From positions 1,922,001 through 1,986,000 of the forward strand of contig NC_039517.1 of the NCBI RefSeq assembly GCF_003672135.1: a stretch of 64,000 bases of DNA. Direction: 5' to 3'. A model generated the notes under the pieces. The model searched no databases, was not told the origin of the DNA, and saw only the letters and a list, made by a program, of their open reading frames with translations. The translations under genes and the position numbers were made by a program. The DNA comes from Ooceraea biroi. Its lineage: Eukaryota > Arthropoda > Insecta > Hymenoptera > Formicidae. Below are positions 12,017 through 23,524 of the stretch, in pieces. Each line of letters opens with the position of its first letter. Position 1 is the stretch's first letter.

Positions 12017-12334
12017 ATGCCTACTAAAATGGGGCGCAGATTCCAAGAAAAGAAGCTCCGTTATCATCTCCGACTTGCTTACTCAAATAATCAGGACCCG
12101 TTTCCTCTCATCCAAAAATTAACGAATCTAGAAGCCGACCGAGCATTATCAAAGCAAATTCCGTACGTAACCCGCGAACTCACTTTGAACCACAATTATC
12201 CTGATTACCGCAACATCCGTAAGGGTGATCCTCGTCGAGTTGTTTATAAATTACGAGAGTTGTTCGGGTTGAACCGTAAAGAAATCGAGATTCCGAGTTC
12301 GTATCCAGTGTTACCACCCATCCAAGAGTTTTAA
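12017..12334 (+). CDS. Hypothetical 105-aa ORF downstream of the LTR-like sequence
   Basis: The ORF starts MPTKMGRRFQ and ends PVLPPIQEF. Unlike most frames in the window it is not Arg/Ser low-complexity, and it is rich in Leu, Asn and Tyr. I do not recognise a domain and there is no zinc knuckle. It lies ~120 bp after the primer-site-like repeats, where the gag of a retroelement would begin, so it could be a truncated gag remnant. That is inference from position. It ends at a stop about 210 bp before the Transib-like insertion. Confidence 0.3.
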   Translation: MPTKMGRRFQEKKLRYHLRLAYSNNQDPFPLIQKLTNLEADRALSKQIPYVTRELTLNHNYPDYRNIRKGDPRRVVYKLRELFGLNRKEIEIPSSYPVLPPIQEF

Positions 12335-12548
12335 TATACAAACAAGTTCTAATCACAACGGAATAAAACCGTAAACCAAACGTGTGATGTGTCGCGAATA
12401 TCGAACCCTTCCCGGCGTACCGATTTCTTTCCCTCGCCTCCGAAAACAATTAGCTTCGCGATCCTCGGGAAGTATCCTCGTATCTAAGCATACCTGCAGT
12501 TATAATCACGGACACTCGGAACGTAACACAGTCAAGACAGGAACGTCG

Positions 12549-13556
12549 CACAGTGGTCTAAACTCGAAAAAAGCTGGCCAAAAGTAATAACTCGAAAACA
12601 TGATGTTTTAGAAAAAAATGTTTCAAATAAAAGTTATAGGGTTTTAAATCAGGTATTAGATAATAATAATAGTATGACCGTGAATAGCGTTGCCAAGGTC
12701 ACGCAAAGGTCACCTTGAATTTTTTAAATGGGAACCTCCAGTTTTCATTAGATATTTTTGTAGCTTACCTCAAGAGCTTTTCAGAACACTATAACAAAGT
12801 ATTTATCCGTTAAATACTTCGAAGTTATGAAGCTTGAAAGTTACAGTCGCTACCGCGCCGCGTCGTACGTTTCGCGGCATTTAAAAATTTCACGGTGATC
12901 TGTACATGATCTTGACAACACTATCAAGGTCATACTGGTATTGCTATGTAATGCTTCACTTAAAAACCTACAACTTTCATTTCAAACAATTTTTACCAAA
13001 ACGCCAAATTTTCGAGTTATTACGATATGAAAATTAAAATGAAACATCCTGTATATAACGCAAAGGTGTGCGTTGGTGTGCACAATTCAAACGGAAATAC
13101 TTAGTTTGAATCCTACACAAGATGATAAAACAAAAATCCCAAACAGCCTTTTACAGCTATTTAAAAAAAATGATATTGAACTTTACTTCTTTCTTATATT
13201 TTAAGAAACCAAAAACTTAGATTAACACAAATTGATGAACAAACATTTTTAATGGTTATAACTGTTTGGGAAAAGAGTTTCAATTGTATTTATAGAGTAA
13301 AAAGCAAAATTACTTGCATCCGCATACAAGAATGTAAGCTATAGCCTATACTCATTCATAATTCGTTTTTCGGAACATTAACGCGTTGCCTCCTATTAAT
13401 TGTTGATTAATGGGAAGGAAATTTTTCCTACGAAACTCCATTCACATTTTTGAAAATACTGATATCCATGAATCAAAAAAGGTCGAAATGCACAGATTTC
13501 CAAGAGTTGAAAACATTCGACTTTTGGCCAGCTTTTTTCGATTCTAGCCCACTGTG
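12549..13556 (+). mobile_element. Transib-like non-autonomous transposon, copy 1
   Basis: The 1008-bp element starts CACAGTGG and ends CCACTGTG, with terminal inverted repeats of about 33 bp (CACAGTGGNCTARAMTCG followed by AAAAAAGCTGGCC). It is flanked by a 5-bp GC-rich duplication, CGTCG, at 12544-12548 and 13557-13561. CACA(R)TG termini and 5-bp GC-rich target duplications are hallmarks of Transib, the superfamily related to RAG1. No transposase frame is present, so it is non-autonomous. A second copy at 22516-23519 is about 99% identical. The interior includes an old foldback structure. Confidence 0.75.
12583..13055. repeat. Degenerate foldback nested in Transib-like copy 1
   Basis: The segment from about 12583 to 12745 is an imperfect inverted match to about 12880-13033. 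The segment about 12758-12860 resembles the 14.34-14.46 kb part of the foldback element (TGTAGCTTACCTC, GAGCTTTTC, GCTTGAAAGTTA). It closes with CATCCTGTATA, a decayed form of the CACCCTGTA terminus. An older foldback was therefore captured inside the Transib-like element before it spread. Confidence 0.5.
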
Positions 13557-13561
13557 CGTCG

Positions 13562-14150
13562 TAGAAATTCACGACTGATCTCGCCTCGAAAGATGTATCA
13601 ATGAAAGATTATATTATATTTTTATTACTATTTTACTCTAATATTCTATCACAGTTGTTACCAGTTTTCAAGTTTCGCTTCACTTTTCAAGGGATATAAG
13701 CTTCCATAATTACCTAAGCTGCGTTCGAATGCCTCTCGCCCGCATGGAAATTGTTTATAAATATCTTTCGCATAATTCCGAAGACGTTGTACGCGTTCGA
13801 GAGTATCACGCCATCACCAAATTGTCACCTCCAGCGTGCAGTATCTCTTCCCCAAGACTCTCTCGCGTATCGGAACTTGTTCGCGAAGAAGCTGAAGGTT
13901 GCCTCCTCGAACCTGCGACTAAATGCACTCGGGCCGCCATCGGCACGCGCAACAAATACTGCCTGTCGCGCCGTAGAAGGCGGGCCGCGCAATGACAGCT
14001 TTATATAAGCGGTTGGATATTTAATTCATCACGCGCAACCAGCGAGGCCGACCGCCACGGGCACGTTCCACAAACAGATACGCACGGATACACACCTGAT
14101 ACCGTATGCGGCGAGCATACGTAAAAGTGCGCCTCGCCATCCGAATTATA
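13562..14150. other. Unannotated DNA
   Basis: Two overlapping forward frames (13729-13995 and 13751-14008) occupy the middle but resemble no family. No splice-supported exon is seen. Confidence 0.4.
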
Positions 14151-14739
14151 CAGGTAACAAAAGTCTGGAAACGGTCGAATATTTCATAAATTATGCATTT
14201 TAGAAAGAAATGTTTCAGACAAAAGTTGTTTGGTTCGAAGAGGCACATAAGATGGTGTCATTGGTTTGACCTTGAGTGAACATGCCAAAGTCAGAAAGAG
14301 TTCAACTTTGTTTTTTTAAACTGAACACCCTATTTATTATTGCATATCCTTGTAGCTTACCTCGAGAGCTTTCCAAAACACTATATGAAAGTATTTTTTC
14401 GCTCATTACTCTGTGAGTTATGAGGCTTGAAAGTTATTAGTACCGCCAGCATTAGCATTACCCAAGGTGTACCGCATGGAGGTTGCACGGTCGGATTTAC
14501 ACCTAGTGTTTTGGAAAGCTCTCGAGGTAAGCTACAAGGATATGCAATAATAAATAGGGTGTTCAATTTAAAAAAACAAAGTTGAACTCTTTCTGACTTT
14601 GGCATGTTCACTCAAGGTCAAACCAATGACACCATCTTATGTGCCTCTTCGAACCAAACAACTTTTGTCTGAAACATTTCTTTCTAAAATGCATAGTTTA
14701 TGAAATATTCGACCGTTTCCAGACTTTTGTTACACCCTG
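14151..14739. mobile_element. Foldback MITE with near-perfect 233-bp arms
   Basis: The left arm (14151-14383) and right arm (14504-14739) are inverted copies differing by about two substitutions and a 3-nt gap, separated by a 120-nt loop. The right terminus reads CAGGGTGTAACAAAAG inward; the left has lost three of these bases (CAGGTAAC). TA dinucleotides flank both ends (14149-14150, 14740-14741). This matches a Tc1/mariner-type foldback MITE. No coding frame is supported. A transcript would fold into a long hairpin. Confidence 0.8.
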
Positions 14740-14741
14740 TA

Positions 14742-15539
14742 TATATATAGGCCCGGTATATTTTTCATAATATCTATTGCGAGGTCCGACCACCCTCATC
14801 GTCCCGACAACGCTGCCGCACACACCCCTCGCACACCTGATTACTCGCGGTATATTCCGGTTCACCCCCCTCGTCTCATCCTCGCTTCGCGGCCTGATCG
14901 ATCGCAAACGATTCATGAAATCTCCTGGTCTCGTCGAAGGCTTCTTTTTTTTCGAAGAAGAATAAATGTAATTTGTTGAAAAATTAAGTTCGCCAGAGAG
15001 GAAAGCTCGCGAGTCGTCGCGGAGCAGCGTCGTGTTGCTCACGTTGCTAGCTGAATTTGCAATCTCGACCACTGCTCCTTTTCATGCTCTTCTGATGGAA
15101 TTCTTTTTTTTATTTCGGAGTTAACAGCGAGAAATTGATGCATCGATCGAACGAGGGTGCAATTAATTGCTCAAAGACTTTCGACTGCTTCGAATCTTAT
15201 GCGCAAATAATGACGCAAGTGGGGGCTACCAGTTCAAAAATGCACCCGCTCTATCCTCTATCTGCACTATCCTCTTTTAATTCGTCCATCTACTCTGCTC
15301 CATCTGCTCCGAAACCGAAGCTGCTTACTAACACACACGTTCCTCTCTGCGTCTTGTTCTCTCTCACTTCTCTTCGACCTCTTAACGTTTAATGTCCAAC
15401 GTTAACCGCGCGAATACCGTCGACAGCTGCCAGACATCGCAGTCTGTCTCGCGGGTGACCTAACAGAGCCGCCACGTCTCGGTCTCGCGTTCGTGCCGGA
15501 ATTCCGATTCAGCGATAGAAGTTTCGCAGCGGGTATTAC
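14742..15539. other. Unannotated DNA
   Basis: No gene is supported. A frame at 15135-15392 (+) is Ser/Leu-rich and unrecognised. Confidence 0.4.
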
Positions 15540-16270
15540 CTGCCAGACCTGCCCGTCGTCGTCGTCGAGCCGCGCGATACTCGCGAGAGGCCGATCGATC
15601 GGCCTCCCCGTCGCCGAGGCCACCCCGAGGTCTCCCCCAGGGCAACGGCGAACGGAAACTCGACTTCGTATCCGGGGCGAAACTTATATTATGTCGATAA
15701 TTCAACGGCGGAAGCCGCTGACCGGTCTTGCCGTCCAGGACGAACGGTAGTTCGGCCCGGGTCCACCTCTCTCTCTCTGCCTCGTGCAACTCGCTCGTTC
15801 CCGCCATCCACACGCTCGAGGTGACCCCGAGGCGAGCGGAGATGGTGGAGGTGAACCAGACGAGGCTATGGGAGATATATAGGAGAAGGTAGCTCTCTCC
15901 CAGGTAGGCGGATAGGATAGGTGCGGGTCGAGATTTCGGCTCGCCGGTAATCGATAGTCACTTACCGGTACCGGTCTTCGGAGACCGCTGGCGCGCTCGA
16001 CCCAATCGACCGAGATGCAGTGTGTGACCGATGGCCCGAGCTTCCGGCCGATCCACCCGAGAGGGAGATCTCCGTTGTCGACGGACTTCCGATTCGGATG
16101 ATTACAATTGCGTGATGAAGAAATAACGCGTGAAGTTTTTTTATGGGAGGGTTGAGTGACTTCCTCATTAACCTCGGATGTTGCGAAGGTGAAGTCGAGA
16201 AGTCGATCAAATCAGGCGATTTTGCGATTAATCGGAGACTGCGAGTAATTCGAGAACGTCGGCTGTTCAT
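15540..16270 (-). CDS. Possible spliced gene fragment, minus strand (unrecognised)
   Basis: A model with two exons is open throughout. Exon A (16270-15966) starts at an ATG, MNSRRSRITR, and ends in a strong donor CCG|GTAAGTG. A 100-nt intron (15965-15866) ends in a pyrimidine-rich acceptor CTCCCATAG. Exon B (15865-15540) continues in the matching phase (LVWFTSTISARLGVTSSVWM) with very high GC at third positions and ends at CAG|GTAATAC. Only that frame is open across exon B. I recognise no domain. A different frame of exon A (containing LPLGWIGRKLGPSVTHC) also looks protein-like, and the opposite strand is partly open, so strand and frame are uncertain. The next exon downstream was not found. 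Confidence 0.25.
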
Positions 16271-16329
16271 GGGTATATACTGTTGTTCGCAGAACAGCAG
16301 AAGTTGAAAGAGAGCGAAAAGATGTGCCG

Positions 16330-17840
16330 GCTGCTGCTTGGACGTCCGTGAGCTCTTTTTCTCTTTTTCTCTCCGGCTGTCCTTCTCTCCGTCAATTTCA
16401 GGGCGAATCGATATCGCGTAGCGTTAATGTCACTACGGTGCGCGATAAACGCAACGCTGCAGTTAATCTCAACCGTGTCATCGGGCTTTTGTCATGGCGT
16501 TATCGTTGCGCACATCGATATCGCTGGCATTTAATGCTGTTAATAATACACATTAGCCCGCACCGTGCCTGTACGCGCCAATACGCGTAATCAGAACGAC
16601 AATAAAGGAAGAAAATAGATTCGCAAGAGCACATCGCGTCGTGTATGCGCGCACCATCCTGCGCCCGATCGCCCGCACAATCCGCGCGATTTTCGCGCTC
16701 CCCCGAGCCCTGATTAAAATATACACGCGGCAGAATCGCTCTTCCCTCCCCGCTTTCCCTGCGCCATTAATGCGGGCAACCGTGGCGGAATTTTGCTATG
16801 GCATTCGATTCGCAAATCACCGCTCGCTCGCTCGCCCGCGTTACGCCAACCGATCGCAAACAACCAACCGATAATTCCCTCGGCACTCGGTGAATGCCGG
16901 CGATATTGCGATTAAGCGGCTCGTCAAATGCGTTTTACAGCGTACCATACGCGACCCACAAACGATCGTCAAAAGTCATCGTAATTTCGCGTTAATCGCG
17001 CAGCTGCTTGTCTTTCAATTGTATCAAACAGTTTCATCTCGAGAGCAAGCACATCTGCAGCCTGCAATCTGGAGTAATGAAATTTAATGAAATAATTTTA
17101 ATGAAATTTATCCAATTTAATCAAATTAATTCAAATTAATTCAAATCTCGATGGAGCTCAACGCTGTCCAAGTTTATTGGAGACCATCAATCCAGTCCTG
17201 GTGGCGAAAGTTTTCGCGTATTCGCGACGCTCGCCAGCGCAACCGCGAGCGTCGCGACGACCCACGACGTATTCCGCACGCGCGTATCCCGCAACCGCCA
17301 CCGCCGTCGCGGAGTTCTCGGCGTTATGTAACACGCGTCACACGCACGAACACGCGCGACGAGGACGACGAGGACGACGACGACCATCTATACGCGTCCG
17401 GCTTGTCGGATCTGCGCTCGACAGGGTGTGCATGTGCTGCGCTCTCCCACGTACGTCAGGTCGCGTGTCCGACGGCTTAGCGGCCGTATCCCGCCAACGT
17501 TACGGCAGTTACGTGCCGTATCGACACACATACGTACACATGCTCGATCCTCGGTACGGTTAATGCACGGAATCGCGCGGAAATCGCTCCGTTCCGTCCT
17601 GCACAGCGAATTCACGAGGTCGCGGCTCAGCACATTTGCGGCAGAAGCGACGTGTCGACTCCGACAGGCCGCGGGATTCGATCGAGAGAAGCGTACTCGA
17701 GACGCTCGAGAAGAGCGAGATGAGTAATCGGTAATTTCGAGATTTCGGCAGATTTTGTAATTTAATTAGATGTTATTTAGTAAGTGGAAGCGTCGAATAA
17801 ATTCGCATAAGTGAATAAATGTGTAATAGATAATATAACA
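16330..17840. other. Gene-poor DNA
   Basis: No exon or transposon is supported. There is an AT-rich tract around 17085-17145 and a (GACGAG)-type run near 17360-17385. Confidence 0.45.
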
Positions 17841-17954
17841 TTGGGACTGGAAAATCCGTGCCGATTTGGTTTAGCAAAATTCAAGAATGAACTTTGTATT
17901 TTATTTAAGAATAAAAACATTTATTTAAAAAGTCGGCACGAACTTTCAACTTAA
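17841..17954. mobile_element. Short mariner-like MITE remnant
   Basis: TTGGGACTGGAAAATCCGTG at the left pairs imperfectly with the right end, read inward as TTAAGTTGAAAGTTCGTGCC. They share GTGCCGA at the same offset. The ~114-bp length and TTGGG-type terminus fit a deleted mariner derivative. TA follows the right end, but the left flank reads CA, so the duplication is not clean. Confidence 0.35.
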
Positions 17955-17956
17955 TA

Positions 17957-18519
17957 AAATAAATTTAATTAATAAAATGAAATAGTATAGAAAATATATG
18001 CGACGCAGAAGAAGCTCCGTTTTGCAGGAAATGATCATTTTAGCTCTGACTGTAACAACTGATGAAGGTTTTTCTCGTTGACGGCACATCGCACGTGCAT
18101 AATTAGAAGATTGAACCGCGTATATGCAACGTGTAAACGCGTTATTATACCGTTACGGGGCGAGGGGTTGCGTTGACTTTAAAGGGGTGCGAGTCCGAGA
18201 GTGAGATCGATCGATGCGCGCCGAGTGTGATTCTAATGAGCAGCGAAAGTGTATCGAAACACCCGTCAAAACCAATATTTGTTCGTCGCGGCCACTACGT
18301 TGTTTGTTTCCCTGCGGAATAATCGCGCGCAGCGGAGCCTCCGATTACTCATCGGAACGTTGCTCGCGTATGCAGCGATTTTTGATGTCGCGATGCAATA
18401 ATAGTGTATTTTACGCCATGATGATTGCTGACGACGCGACGGTGCGATTGCGACGCGGAAACGCGTCCCGCTCGCTGGAGAACGAGCAACGTTCGTACGA
18501 CTTTCTTCTCATGAATAAA
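17957..18519. other. Unannotated DNA
   Basis: A frame at 18214-18528 (+) is unrecognised and runs into the adjacent transposon. No other feature is seen. Confidence 0.4.
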
Positions 18520-18786
18520 CCCACGTAGAAATGGCCGAGGTTGTTTAACTGGCCCAACATTGGCCTAGTATTGGTAGCCCAGAGTACGGCAGCGGCGTTA
18601 CACTCCAGTGTCGGATCTGTACTGGCACAATACTGGCGGCCAGTACTGCAAAGAATTGGCAGACAGTCTTGTCCCAGTACTTATTAAAAACCCGGCCATG
18701 TGACGGGCCATTATAAAATACAGACATGGACCAGTACTGGTTGCGAGACGGGCCATGCTTCGGCAACCGACACAGACCCAGCATTC

Positions 18787-19072
18787 GACTACATACATTG
18801 CCGATAATATATAACTAGCAACACAGGCGCGCGCTACGCGCGCTATTTTATTTTTCAATATTCACTGAATGGCGAAGTGTGCATTTTTTTTAAAGATGAT
18901 GTTGGACGATTCTTTTCGAGGAGCATAGCCCAGGGCAGATTATCTGAGGACTCGGTAATAACAAAATTCGTAACAAAAAACTGATTTAGAATAACTTAAC
19001 ATAACAGTCATTGGACTACATACATTGCCGATAATATATAACTAGCAACACAGGCGTGCGCTACGTGCGCTA
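18787..19072 (+). repeat. Internal direct repeat pair (~60 bp, spaced 227 bp)
   Basis: The repeated unit begins GACTACATACATTGCCGATA and continues to a CGCTAC-rich end in both copies, with only a few substitutions. It lies inside the CCCACGTAGAAAT element. Confidence 0.75.
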
Positions 19073-19290
19073 TAAATAAAATATGAAATAAAAAAAATAA
19101 AATAAAAATAATATAATAAATACAATTGTCAATATAACCGCACTGACAGCCACTATGACATTCTGACATTCGCAACACGAAGTTCAAGTCACACGAAATT
19201 CGTCGCGGAAAAGAGGCCTCAATATTCGATAAAAAAGAACTTCACGAAGTTAACACGCCTTTTTTAGAATAGGATTATAACAATATATTG

Positions 19291-19386
19291 ATTCACCAGC
19301 GACCGATAGATGGCCAGATCAGGCGTGACGTTCTCGCTAGAAACATTTGCGTTATCACGTATAAATAACCATCCGGAAAACCGATT
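19291..19386. repeat. ~95-bp core shared with the 61-kb element
   Basis: The segment starting near TTCACCAGCGACCGATAGAT is found in inverted orientation at about 61497-61592. Long identical blocks include GGCGTGACGTTCTCGC and AAACATTTG. It links the two elements as relatives. Confidence 0.7.
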
Positions 19387-19764
19387 TAACATCTTTTTCT
19401 TTTAAACGCGATATTAATTCACGCGACATTTACAAAATGATTTTACTAATGTTGTTTGCATTAGTCTTTGTTTATAATATTTAAGTCACAAATACAAATA
19501 GTACAAAATACATATATATATATAAAATACATTTATACATTAATACATTAATTGGTCTACTTCTATGCCCAATGCTGGTGCAGTTATTTACCGAATACTG
19601 GTCCATATATTATTGCCAGTGTCGGATCAGTACTGACAATTAAGTACGGCATGGCGTTACACTCCTGTGTCGAATCTGTACTGGCACAATACTGGCGGCC
19701 AGTACTGCCACGATAGCAAACGGTACAGTCCCAGTATTGGACCGTTTTGAAATTTCTACGTGGG

Positions 19765-22510
19765 AAGTCGCGACAGAATCATCACACGCGGTGTGTCGTG
19801 CAACGACGAAAATCTATTGCATAATGAAACAGTCACAAACAAAGTTCTCTTTCGAAAAATACTCTTATCCGAAAAATAATTTATTAAGAGGCGTGTTGGT
19901 CATCTCTCCACGAATTCTCACGAAAAATGATCGGCAGGCGTAATTTCTCGCGCGGAATTCCAAAGAATGCGGCGCGATCGGTCGCATTCTTTTAATTATT
20001 ACACGCGTGATGGGTTAATCGAGGGGTCGCGCACCCTCCGTTCGACGCGATATTCCCGGCAGGGCCACCAGGGAGGCGCGAATACGAAATGCGTGGCTGG
20101 AAGGCGAAAGTCCCGTCGAAGCACCTGTCAAGTCCATTGTCCACTTGACGCACCCCTCCTTTCGGATTCGCGTCGGCCGTCCGCGTCCGGTGACATTTCA
20201 ATCAAGCCGCGACACGCGAATCCATCTCCCGCCCGTCGGATATTAGCATGGCGGCTATAATTTTATTCTATTGTCCAGCCGACAATGAGATGAACGACGA
20301 ACGACGACATTGACGGCGCCGCGGGATCGAGAAAGATACGAGAAAGTCCAGAAACGGGGGGAATTTCCCCTTGTCCTGATTAATTCCGCACGCGCGGCGA
20401 ATTCCTCGGGGGACTCGAATTTTACGAGACGCATCTCCGTCTGTTTAAATATTTCTCGTTCCTCGTTCAAAGTCGTCGAAAAATAGCAACAACGCCGAGC
20501 AACAAGATAACTTTTAATCTGAATGTTTAAGATTGTTACCGATCAAATTGTTAATTTCTTTCGAGATTGCAATATGAGATCCACGTTTCGCTGCACATTC
20601 CTCTCACGGATTCGTCGGCGATTTTACAGGGTCGCGCGAGTTCTCGCGAGTTCTTCCGAGAGCCACGCCACCGACTACGATAAATCGCGAACGGAAGACC
20701 CTGGGGTCGATGAGGGCCGTCAGCCCCTGCTCACCTCTCTTGGTCCTCCCCGTTCTCTTCCGCTCCTCGCGAGGGAGCGTTTTTGACACCGCGCCAAGAT
20801 TCCGCCCTTCGCCCTTTCCCCGCGTGGGATCAGCGGCGCGCTCTCGGCGCACGCACTCGCGCGCGAGGGCCAGACACTGCCGGCCAGGATTTACGATCGA
20901 AACTCTCCGCTCGACCGCGAAAAGTGGAGAGACCGAAAGAGAGAAAGGGGCGAAAAGAAGAGTAAAAAAAGGGAGAGAAAAACGATGGTGGAAAGCGGCG
21001 CCGGGCGTCGTCGTCGTCGTTGCGAGGGTTGCATCGCTCGTAAAATTTGGCATCTGGCATAACCAGAGAGACTCTGGTTTTCCCCCGCGAGTCGCCTCTC
21101 GTACGTTCCGACAGCTCTCGGAATAGGTTCCCCCCGAAATAGGGCGTCTAACTGCGCTGGCTTCGCGAGCGGGTAGCCGCGAGTTCCGGTGTTCCGCGCT
21201 GTCTAACGTCAAGCGATGCCGGACGAACGTCTTTATACGCCTCTCATCCGCCTCTCGTTTCATCTGCTCTTCGTTTCCTCTCTTTATGCGGAAAGAGAAA
21301 GAGAGGCTGCAACGGTTTAACCCTCTCGTTCGTAGAATGCTCCCTCGGGATGCGCTTTGAGCTTCCACGGTCGAGCGCCACAAGTCGCGATTCATATAAG
21401 TTTTTACTTATAAAACACAGCAACTATATCGACTTTATCTATCTCGACGTATAGGTCAATTTCTCTTGATGCATCGCGCGCGAGTGTGGGAGCGCAGCTC
21501 GAGCGGAATGAACGAGGCTATCGACTGGACGTTCGCCGCGGCCAGGCCGCGGCAAAGAGCCGCCAGATAATTCCGCGGGAATTCATAGGAGTTAATAGGG
21601 ACGTAACGGGTTTTACGATCCGCCATTGAGATTTAGGGGGCGCGATTAAGGCGCGATATCTCGCCCGGGTCCGGCACGGAAAATACTTAAGAACGCAATA
21701 AAGAGCGGTTTATATACGATCTCTCTTTAGAAGCCGGCGCCGAGCCGGGGCGCGATCGCGGCTCCTTAAAAGCGGTCAGATCCCATTATCAGACGGAATT
21801 GCGTTTCCCGACGCCGATCCGAGTCCTCGCAGTTCGCTAACGATTCAACGGAAGAAAAAAGAACTCTCGGGAAGAAACGCGGAAGAAGGTACGCAAGAGT
21901 GAGTACTCGCGTATACACGTCTACGTACTCGCTGCATCTGCCGTTAATAACGGGCCCCTTGACGAGTTTCGAGTGGATTCCTCGTAGAAGGAGGAGACGC
22001 GACGGGGAACGCAGCGTAATTACGCAGGCGTTTGTTGAGTTGGTTTTCAAGAGGAAGCCTCCGAAGACGGCGCCGCGAACGAGCGTAGACGCGGAATAAA
22101 ATTTCTCTGTCTTAATCCGAGATATCTCAATAATTTTCCGGCGCGGTGTCCCAATTTTTTCGCGACGCCATATCATTTGTAATGCCGCCCAGCTTTCTCG
22201 AGAAATTTCGCAAAATCGAGATTGCCCCAAAATGAGGATAAAGTCGCGCCGCGTGTGTCGCCGCCAAACTTTCACGTCTCGGTTAATTTGTAAAATTAAG
22301 ATAACGTTATGTCGCTCGGCCGAGCGCGATGTTTGCCAAGCGCGCCATCAGACGCTCGTTACGGATGCGTGCAGGCTGCAAACCCGGCGCATTAATGTCC
22401 GCTCGGGGAACGCCTCGACAATCAAATGATCGCCGGTGAATTTTAATTACTCAACACACGACCCGTAATTGGAGAATAAATCGGCGAATTAAGTGTCGCG
22501 CGAGCGACAA
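19765..22510. other. Gene-poor CpG-rich DNA
   Basis: No recognised gene. The 263-codon minus frame at 20604-21395 is Arg/Ser/Thr-rich, is mirrored by frames on the plus strand and is treated as spurious, although a donor-like GAG|GTGAGC lies on the minus strand near 20733. Confidence 0.45.
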
Positions 22511-22515
22511 CGCCG

Positions 22516-23519
22516 CACAGTGGGCTAAACTCGAAAAAAGCTGGCCAAAATAACTCGCAAACATGACGTTTTAGAAAAAAATGTTTCAAATAAAAGTTAT
22601 AGGGTTTTAAATCAGGTATTAGATAATAATACTAGTATGACCTTGAATAGCGTTGCCAAAGTCACGCAAAGGTCACCTTGAATTTTTTAAATGGGAACCT
22701 CCAGTTTTCATTAGATATTTTTGTAGCTTACCTCAAGAGCTTTTCAGAACACTATAACAAAGTATTTATCCGTTAAATACTTCGAAGTTACGAAGCTTGA
22801 AAGTTACAGTCGCTACCGCGCCGCGTCGTACGTTTCGCGGCATTTAAAAATTTCACGGTGATCTGTACATGATCTTGACAACACTATCAAGGTCATACTG
22901 GTATTGCTATGTACTGCTTCACTTAAAAACCTACAACTTTCATTTCAAACATTTTTTACCAAAACGCCAAATTTTCGAGTTATTACGATATGAAAATTAA
23001 AATGAAACATCCTGTATATAACGCAAAGGTGTGCGTTGGTGTGCACAATTCAAACGGAAATACTTAGTTTGAATCCTACACAAGATGATAAAACAAAAAT
23101 CCCAAACAGCCTTTTACAGCTATTTAAAAAAAATGATATTGAACTTTACTTCTTTCTTATATTTTAAGAAACCAAAAACTTAGATTAACACAAATTGATG
23201 AACAAACATTTTTAATGGTTATAACTGTTTGGGAAAAGAGTTTCAATTGTATTTATAGAGTAAAAAGCAAAATTACTTGCATCCGCATACAAGAATGTAA
23301 GCTATAGCCTATACTCATTCATAATTCGTTTTTCGGAACATTAACGCGTTGCCTCTTATTAATTGTTGATTAATGGGAAGGAAATTTTTCCTACGAAACT
23401 CCATTCACATTTTTGAAAATACTGATATCCATGAATCAAAAAAGGTCGAAATGCACAGATTTCCAAGAGTTGAAAACATTCGACTTTTGGCCAGCTTTTT
23501 TCGATTCTAGCCCACTATG
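22516..23519 (+). mobile_element. Transib-like non-autonomous transposon, copy 2
   Basis: This 1004-bp element starts CACAGTGGGC and ends GCCCACTATG. It is flanked by the 5-bp duplication CGCCG at 22511-22515 and 23520-23524. It is collinear and in the same orientation as copy 1, about 10 kb away, with roughly a dozen small differences. The right heptamer has one substitution (CATAGTG when read inward). Different target duplications show the two copies inserted independently rather than by segmental duplication. No transposase is encoded. Confidence 0.75.
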
Positions 23520-23524
23520 CGCCG

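Larger units (their letters stand above)
18520..19764. mobile_element. TIR transposon, CCCACGTAGAAAT family (non-autonomous)
   Basis: The perfect 13-bp terminal inverted repeat CCCACGTAGAAAT bounds 1245 bp with no transposase. Subterminal regions carry matching blocks: GTACTGGCACAATACTGGCG at about 18618 and again at about 19678. Multiple TACTGG/CCAGTA motifs are clustered at both ends. A ~60-bp internal direct repeat occurs at 18787-18846 and 19014-19072. The flanking dinucleotide AA on both sides could be a 2-bp target duplication. Superfamily not determined. A relative lies at 61187-62058. Confidence 0.7.

Noticed and set aside
20604..21395. 263-codon minus frame
   Set aside because: Arg/Ser/Thr-rich, mirrored by forward frames, no domain and no supporting acceptor.
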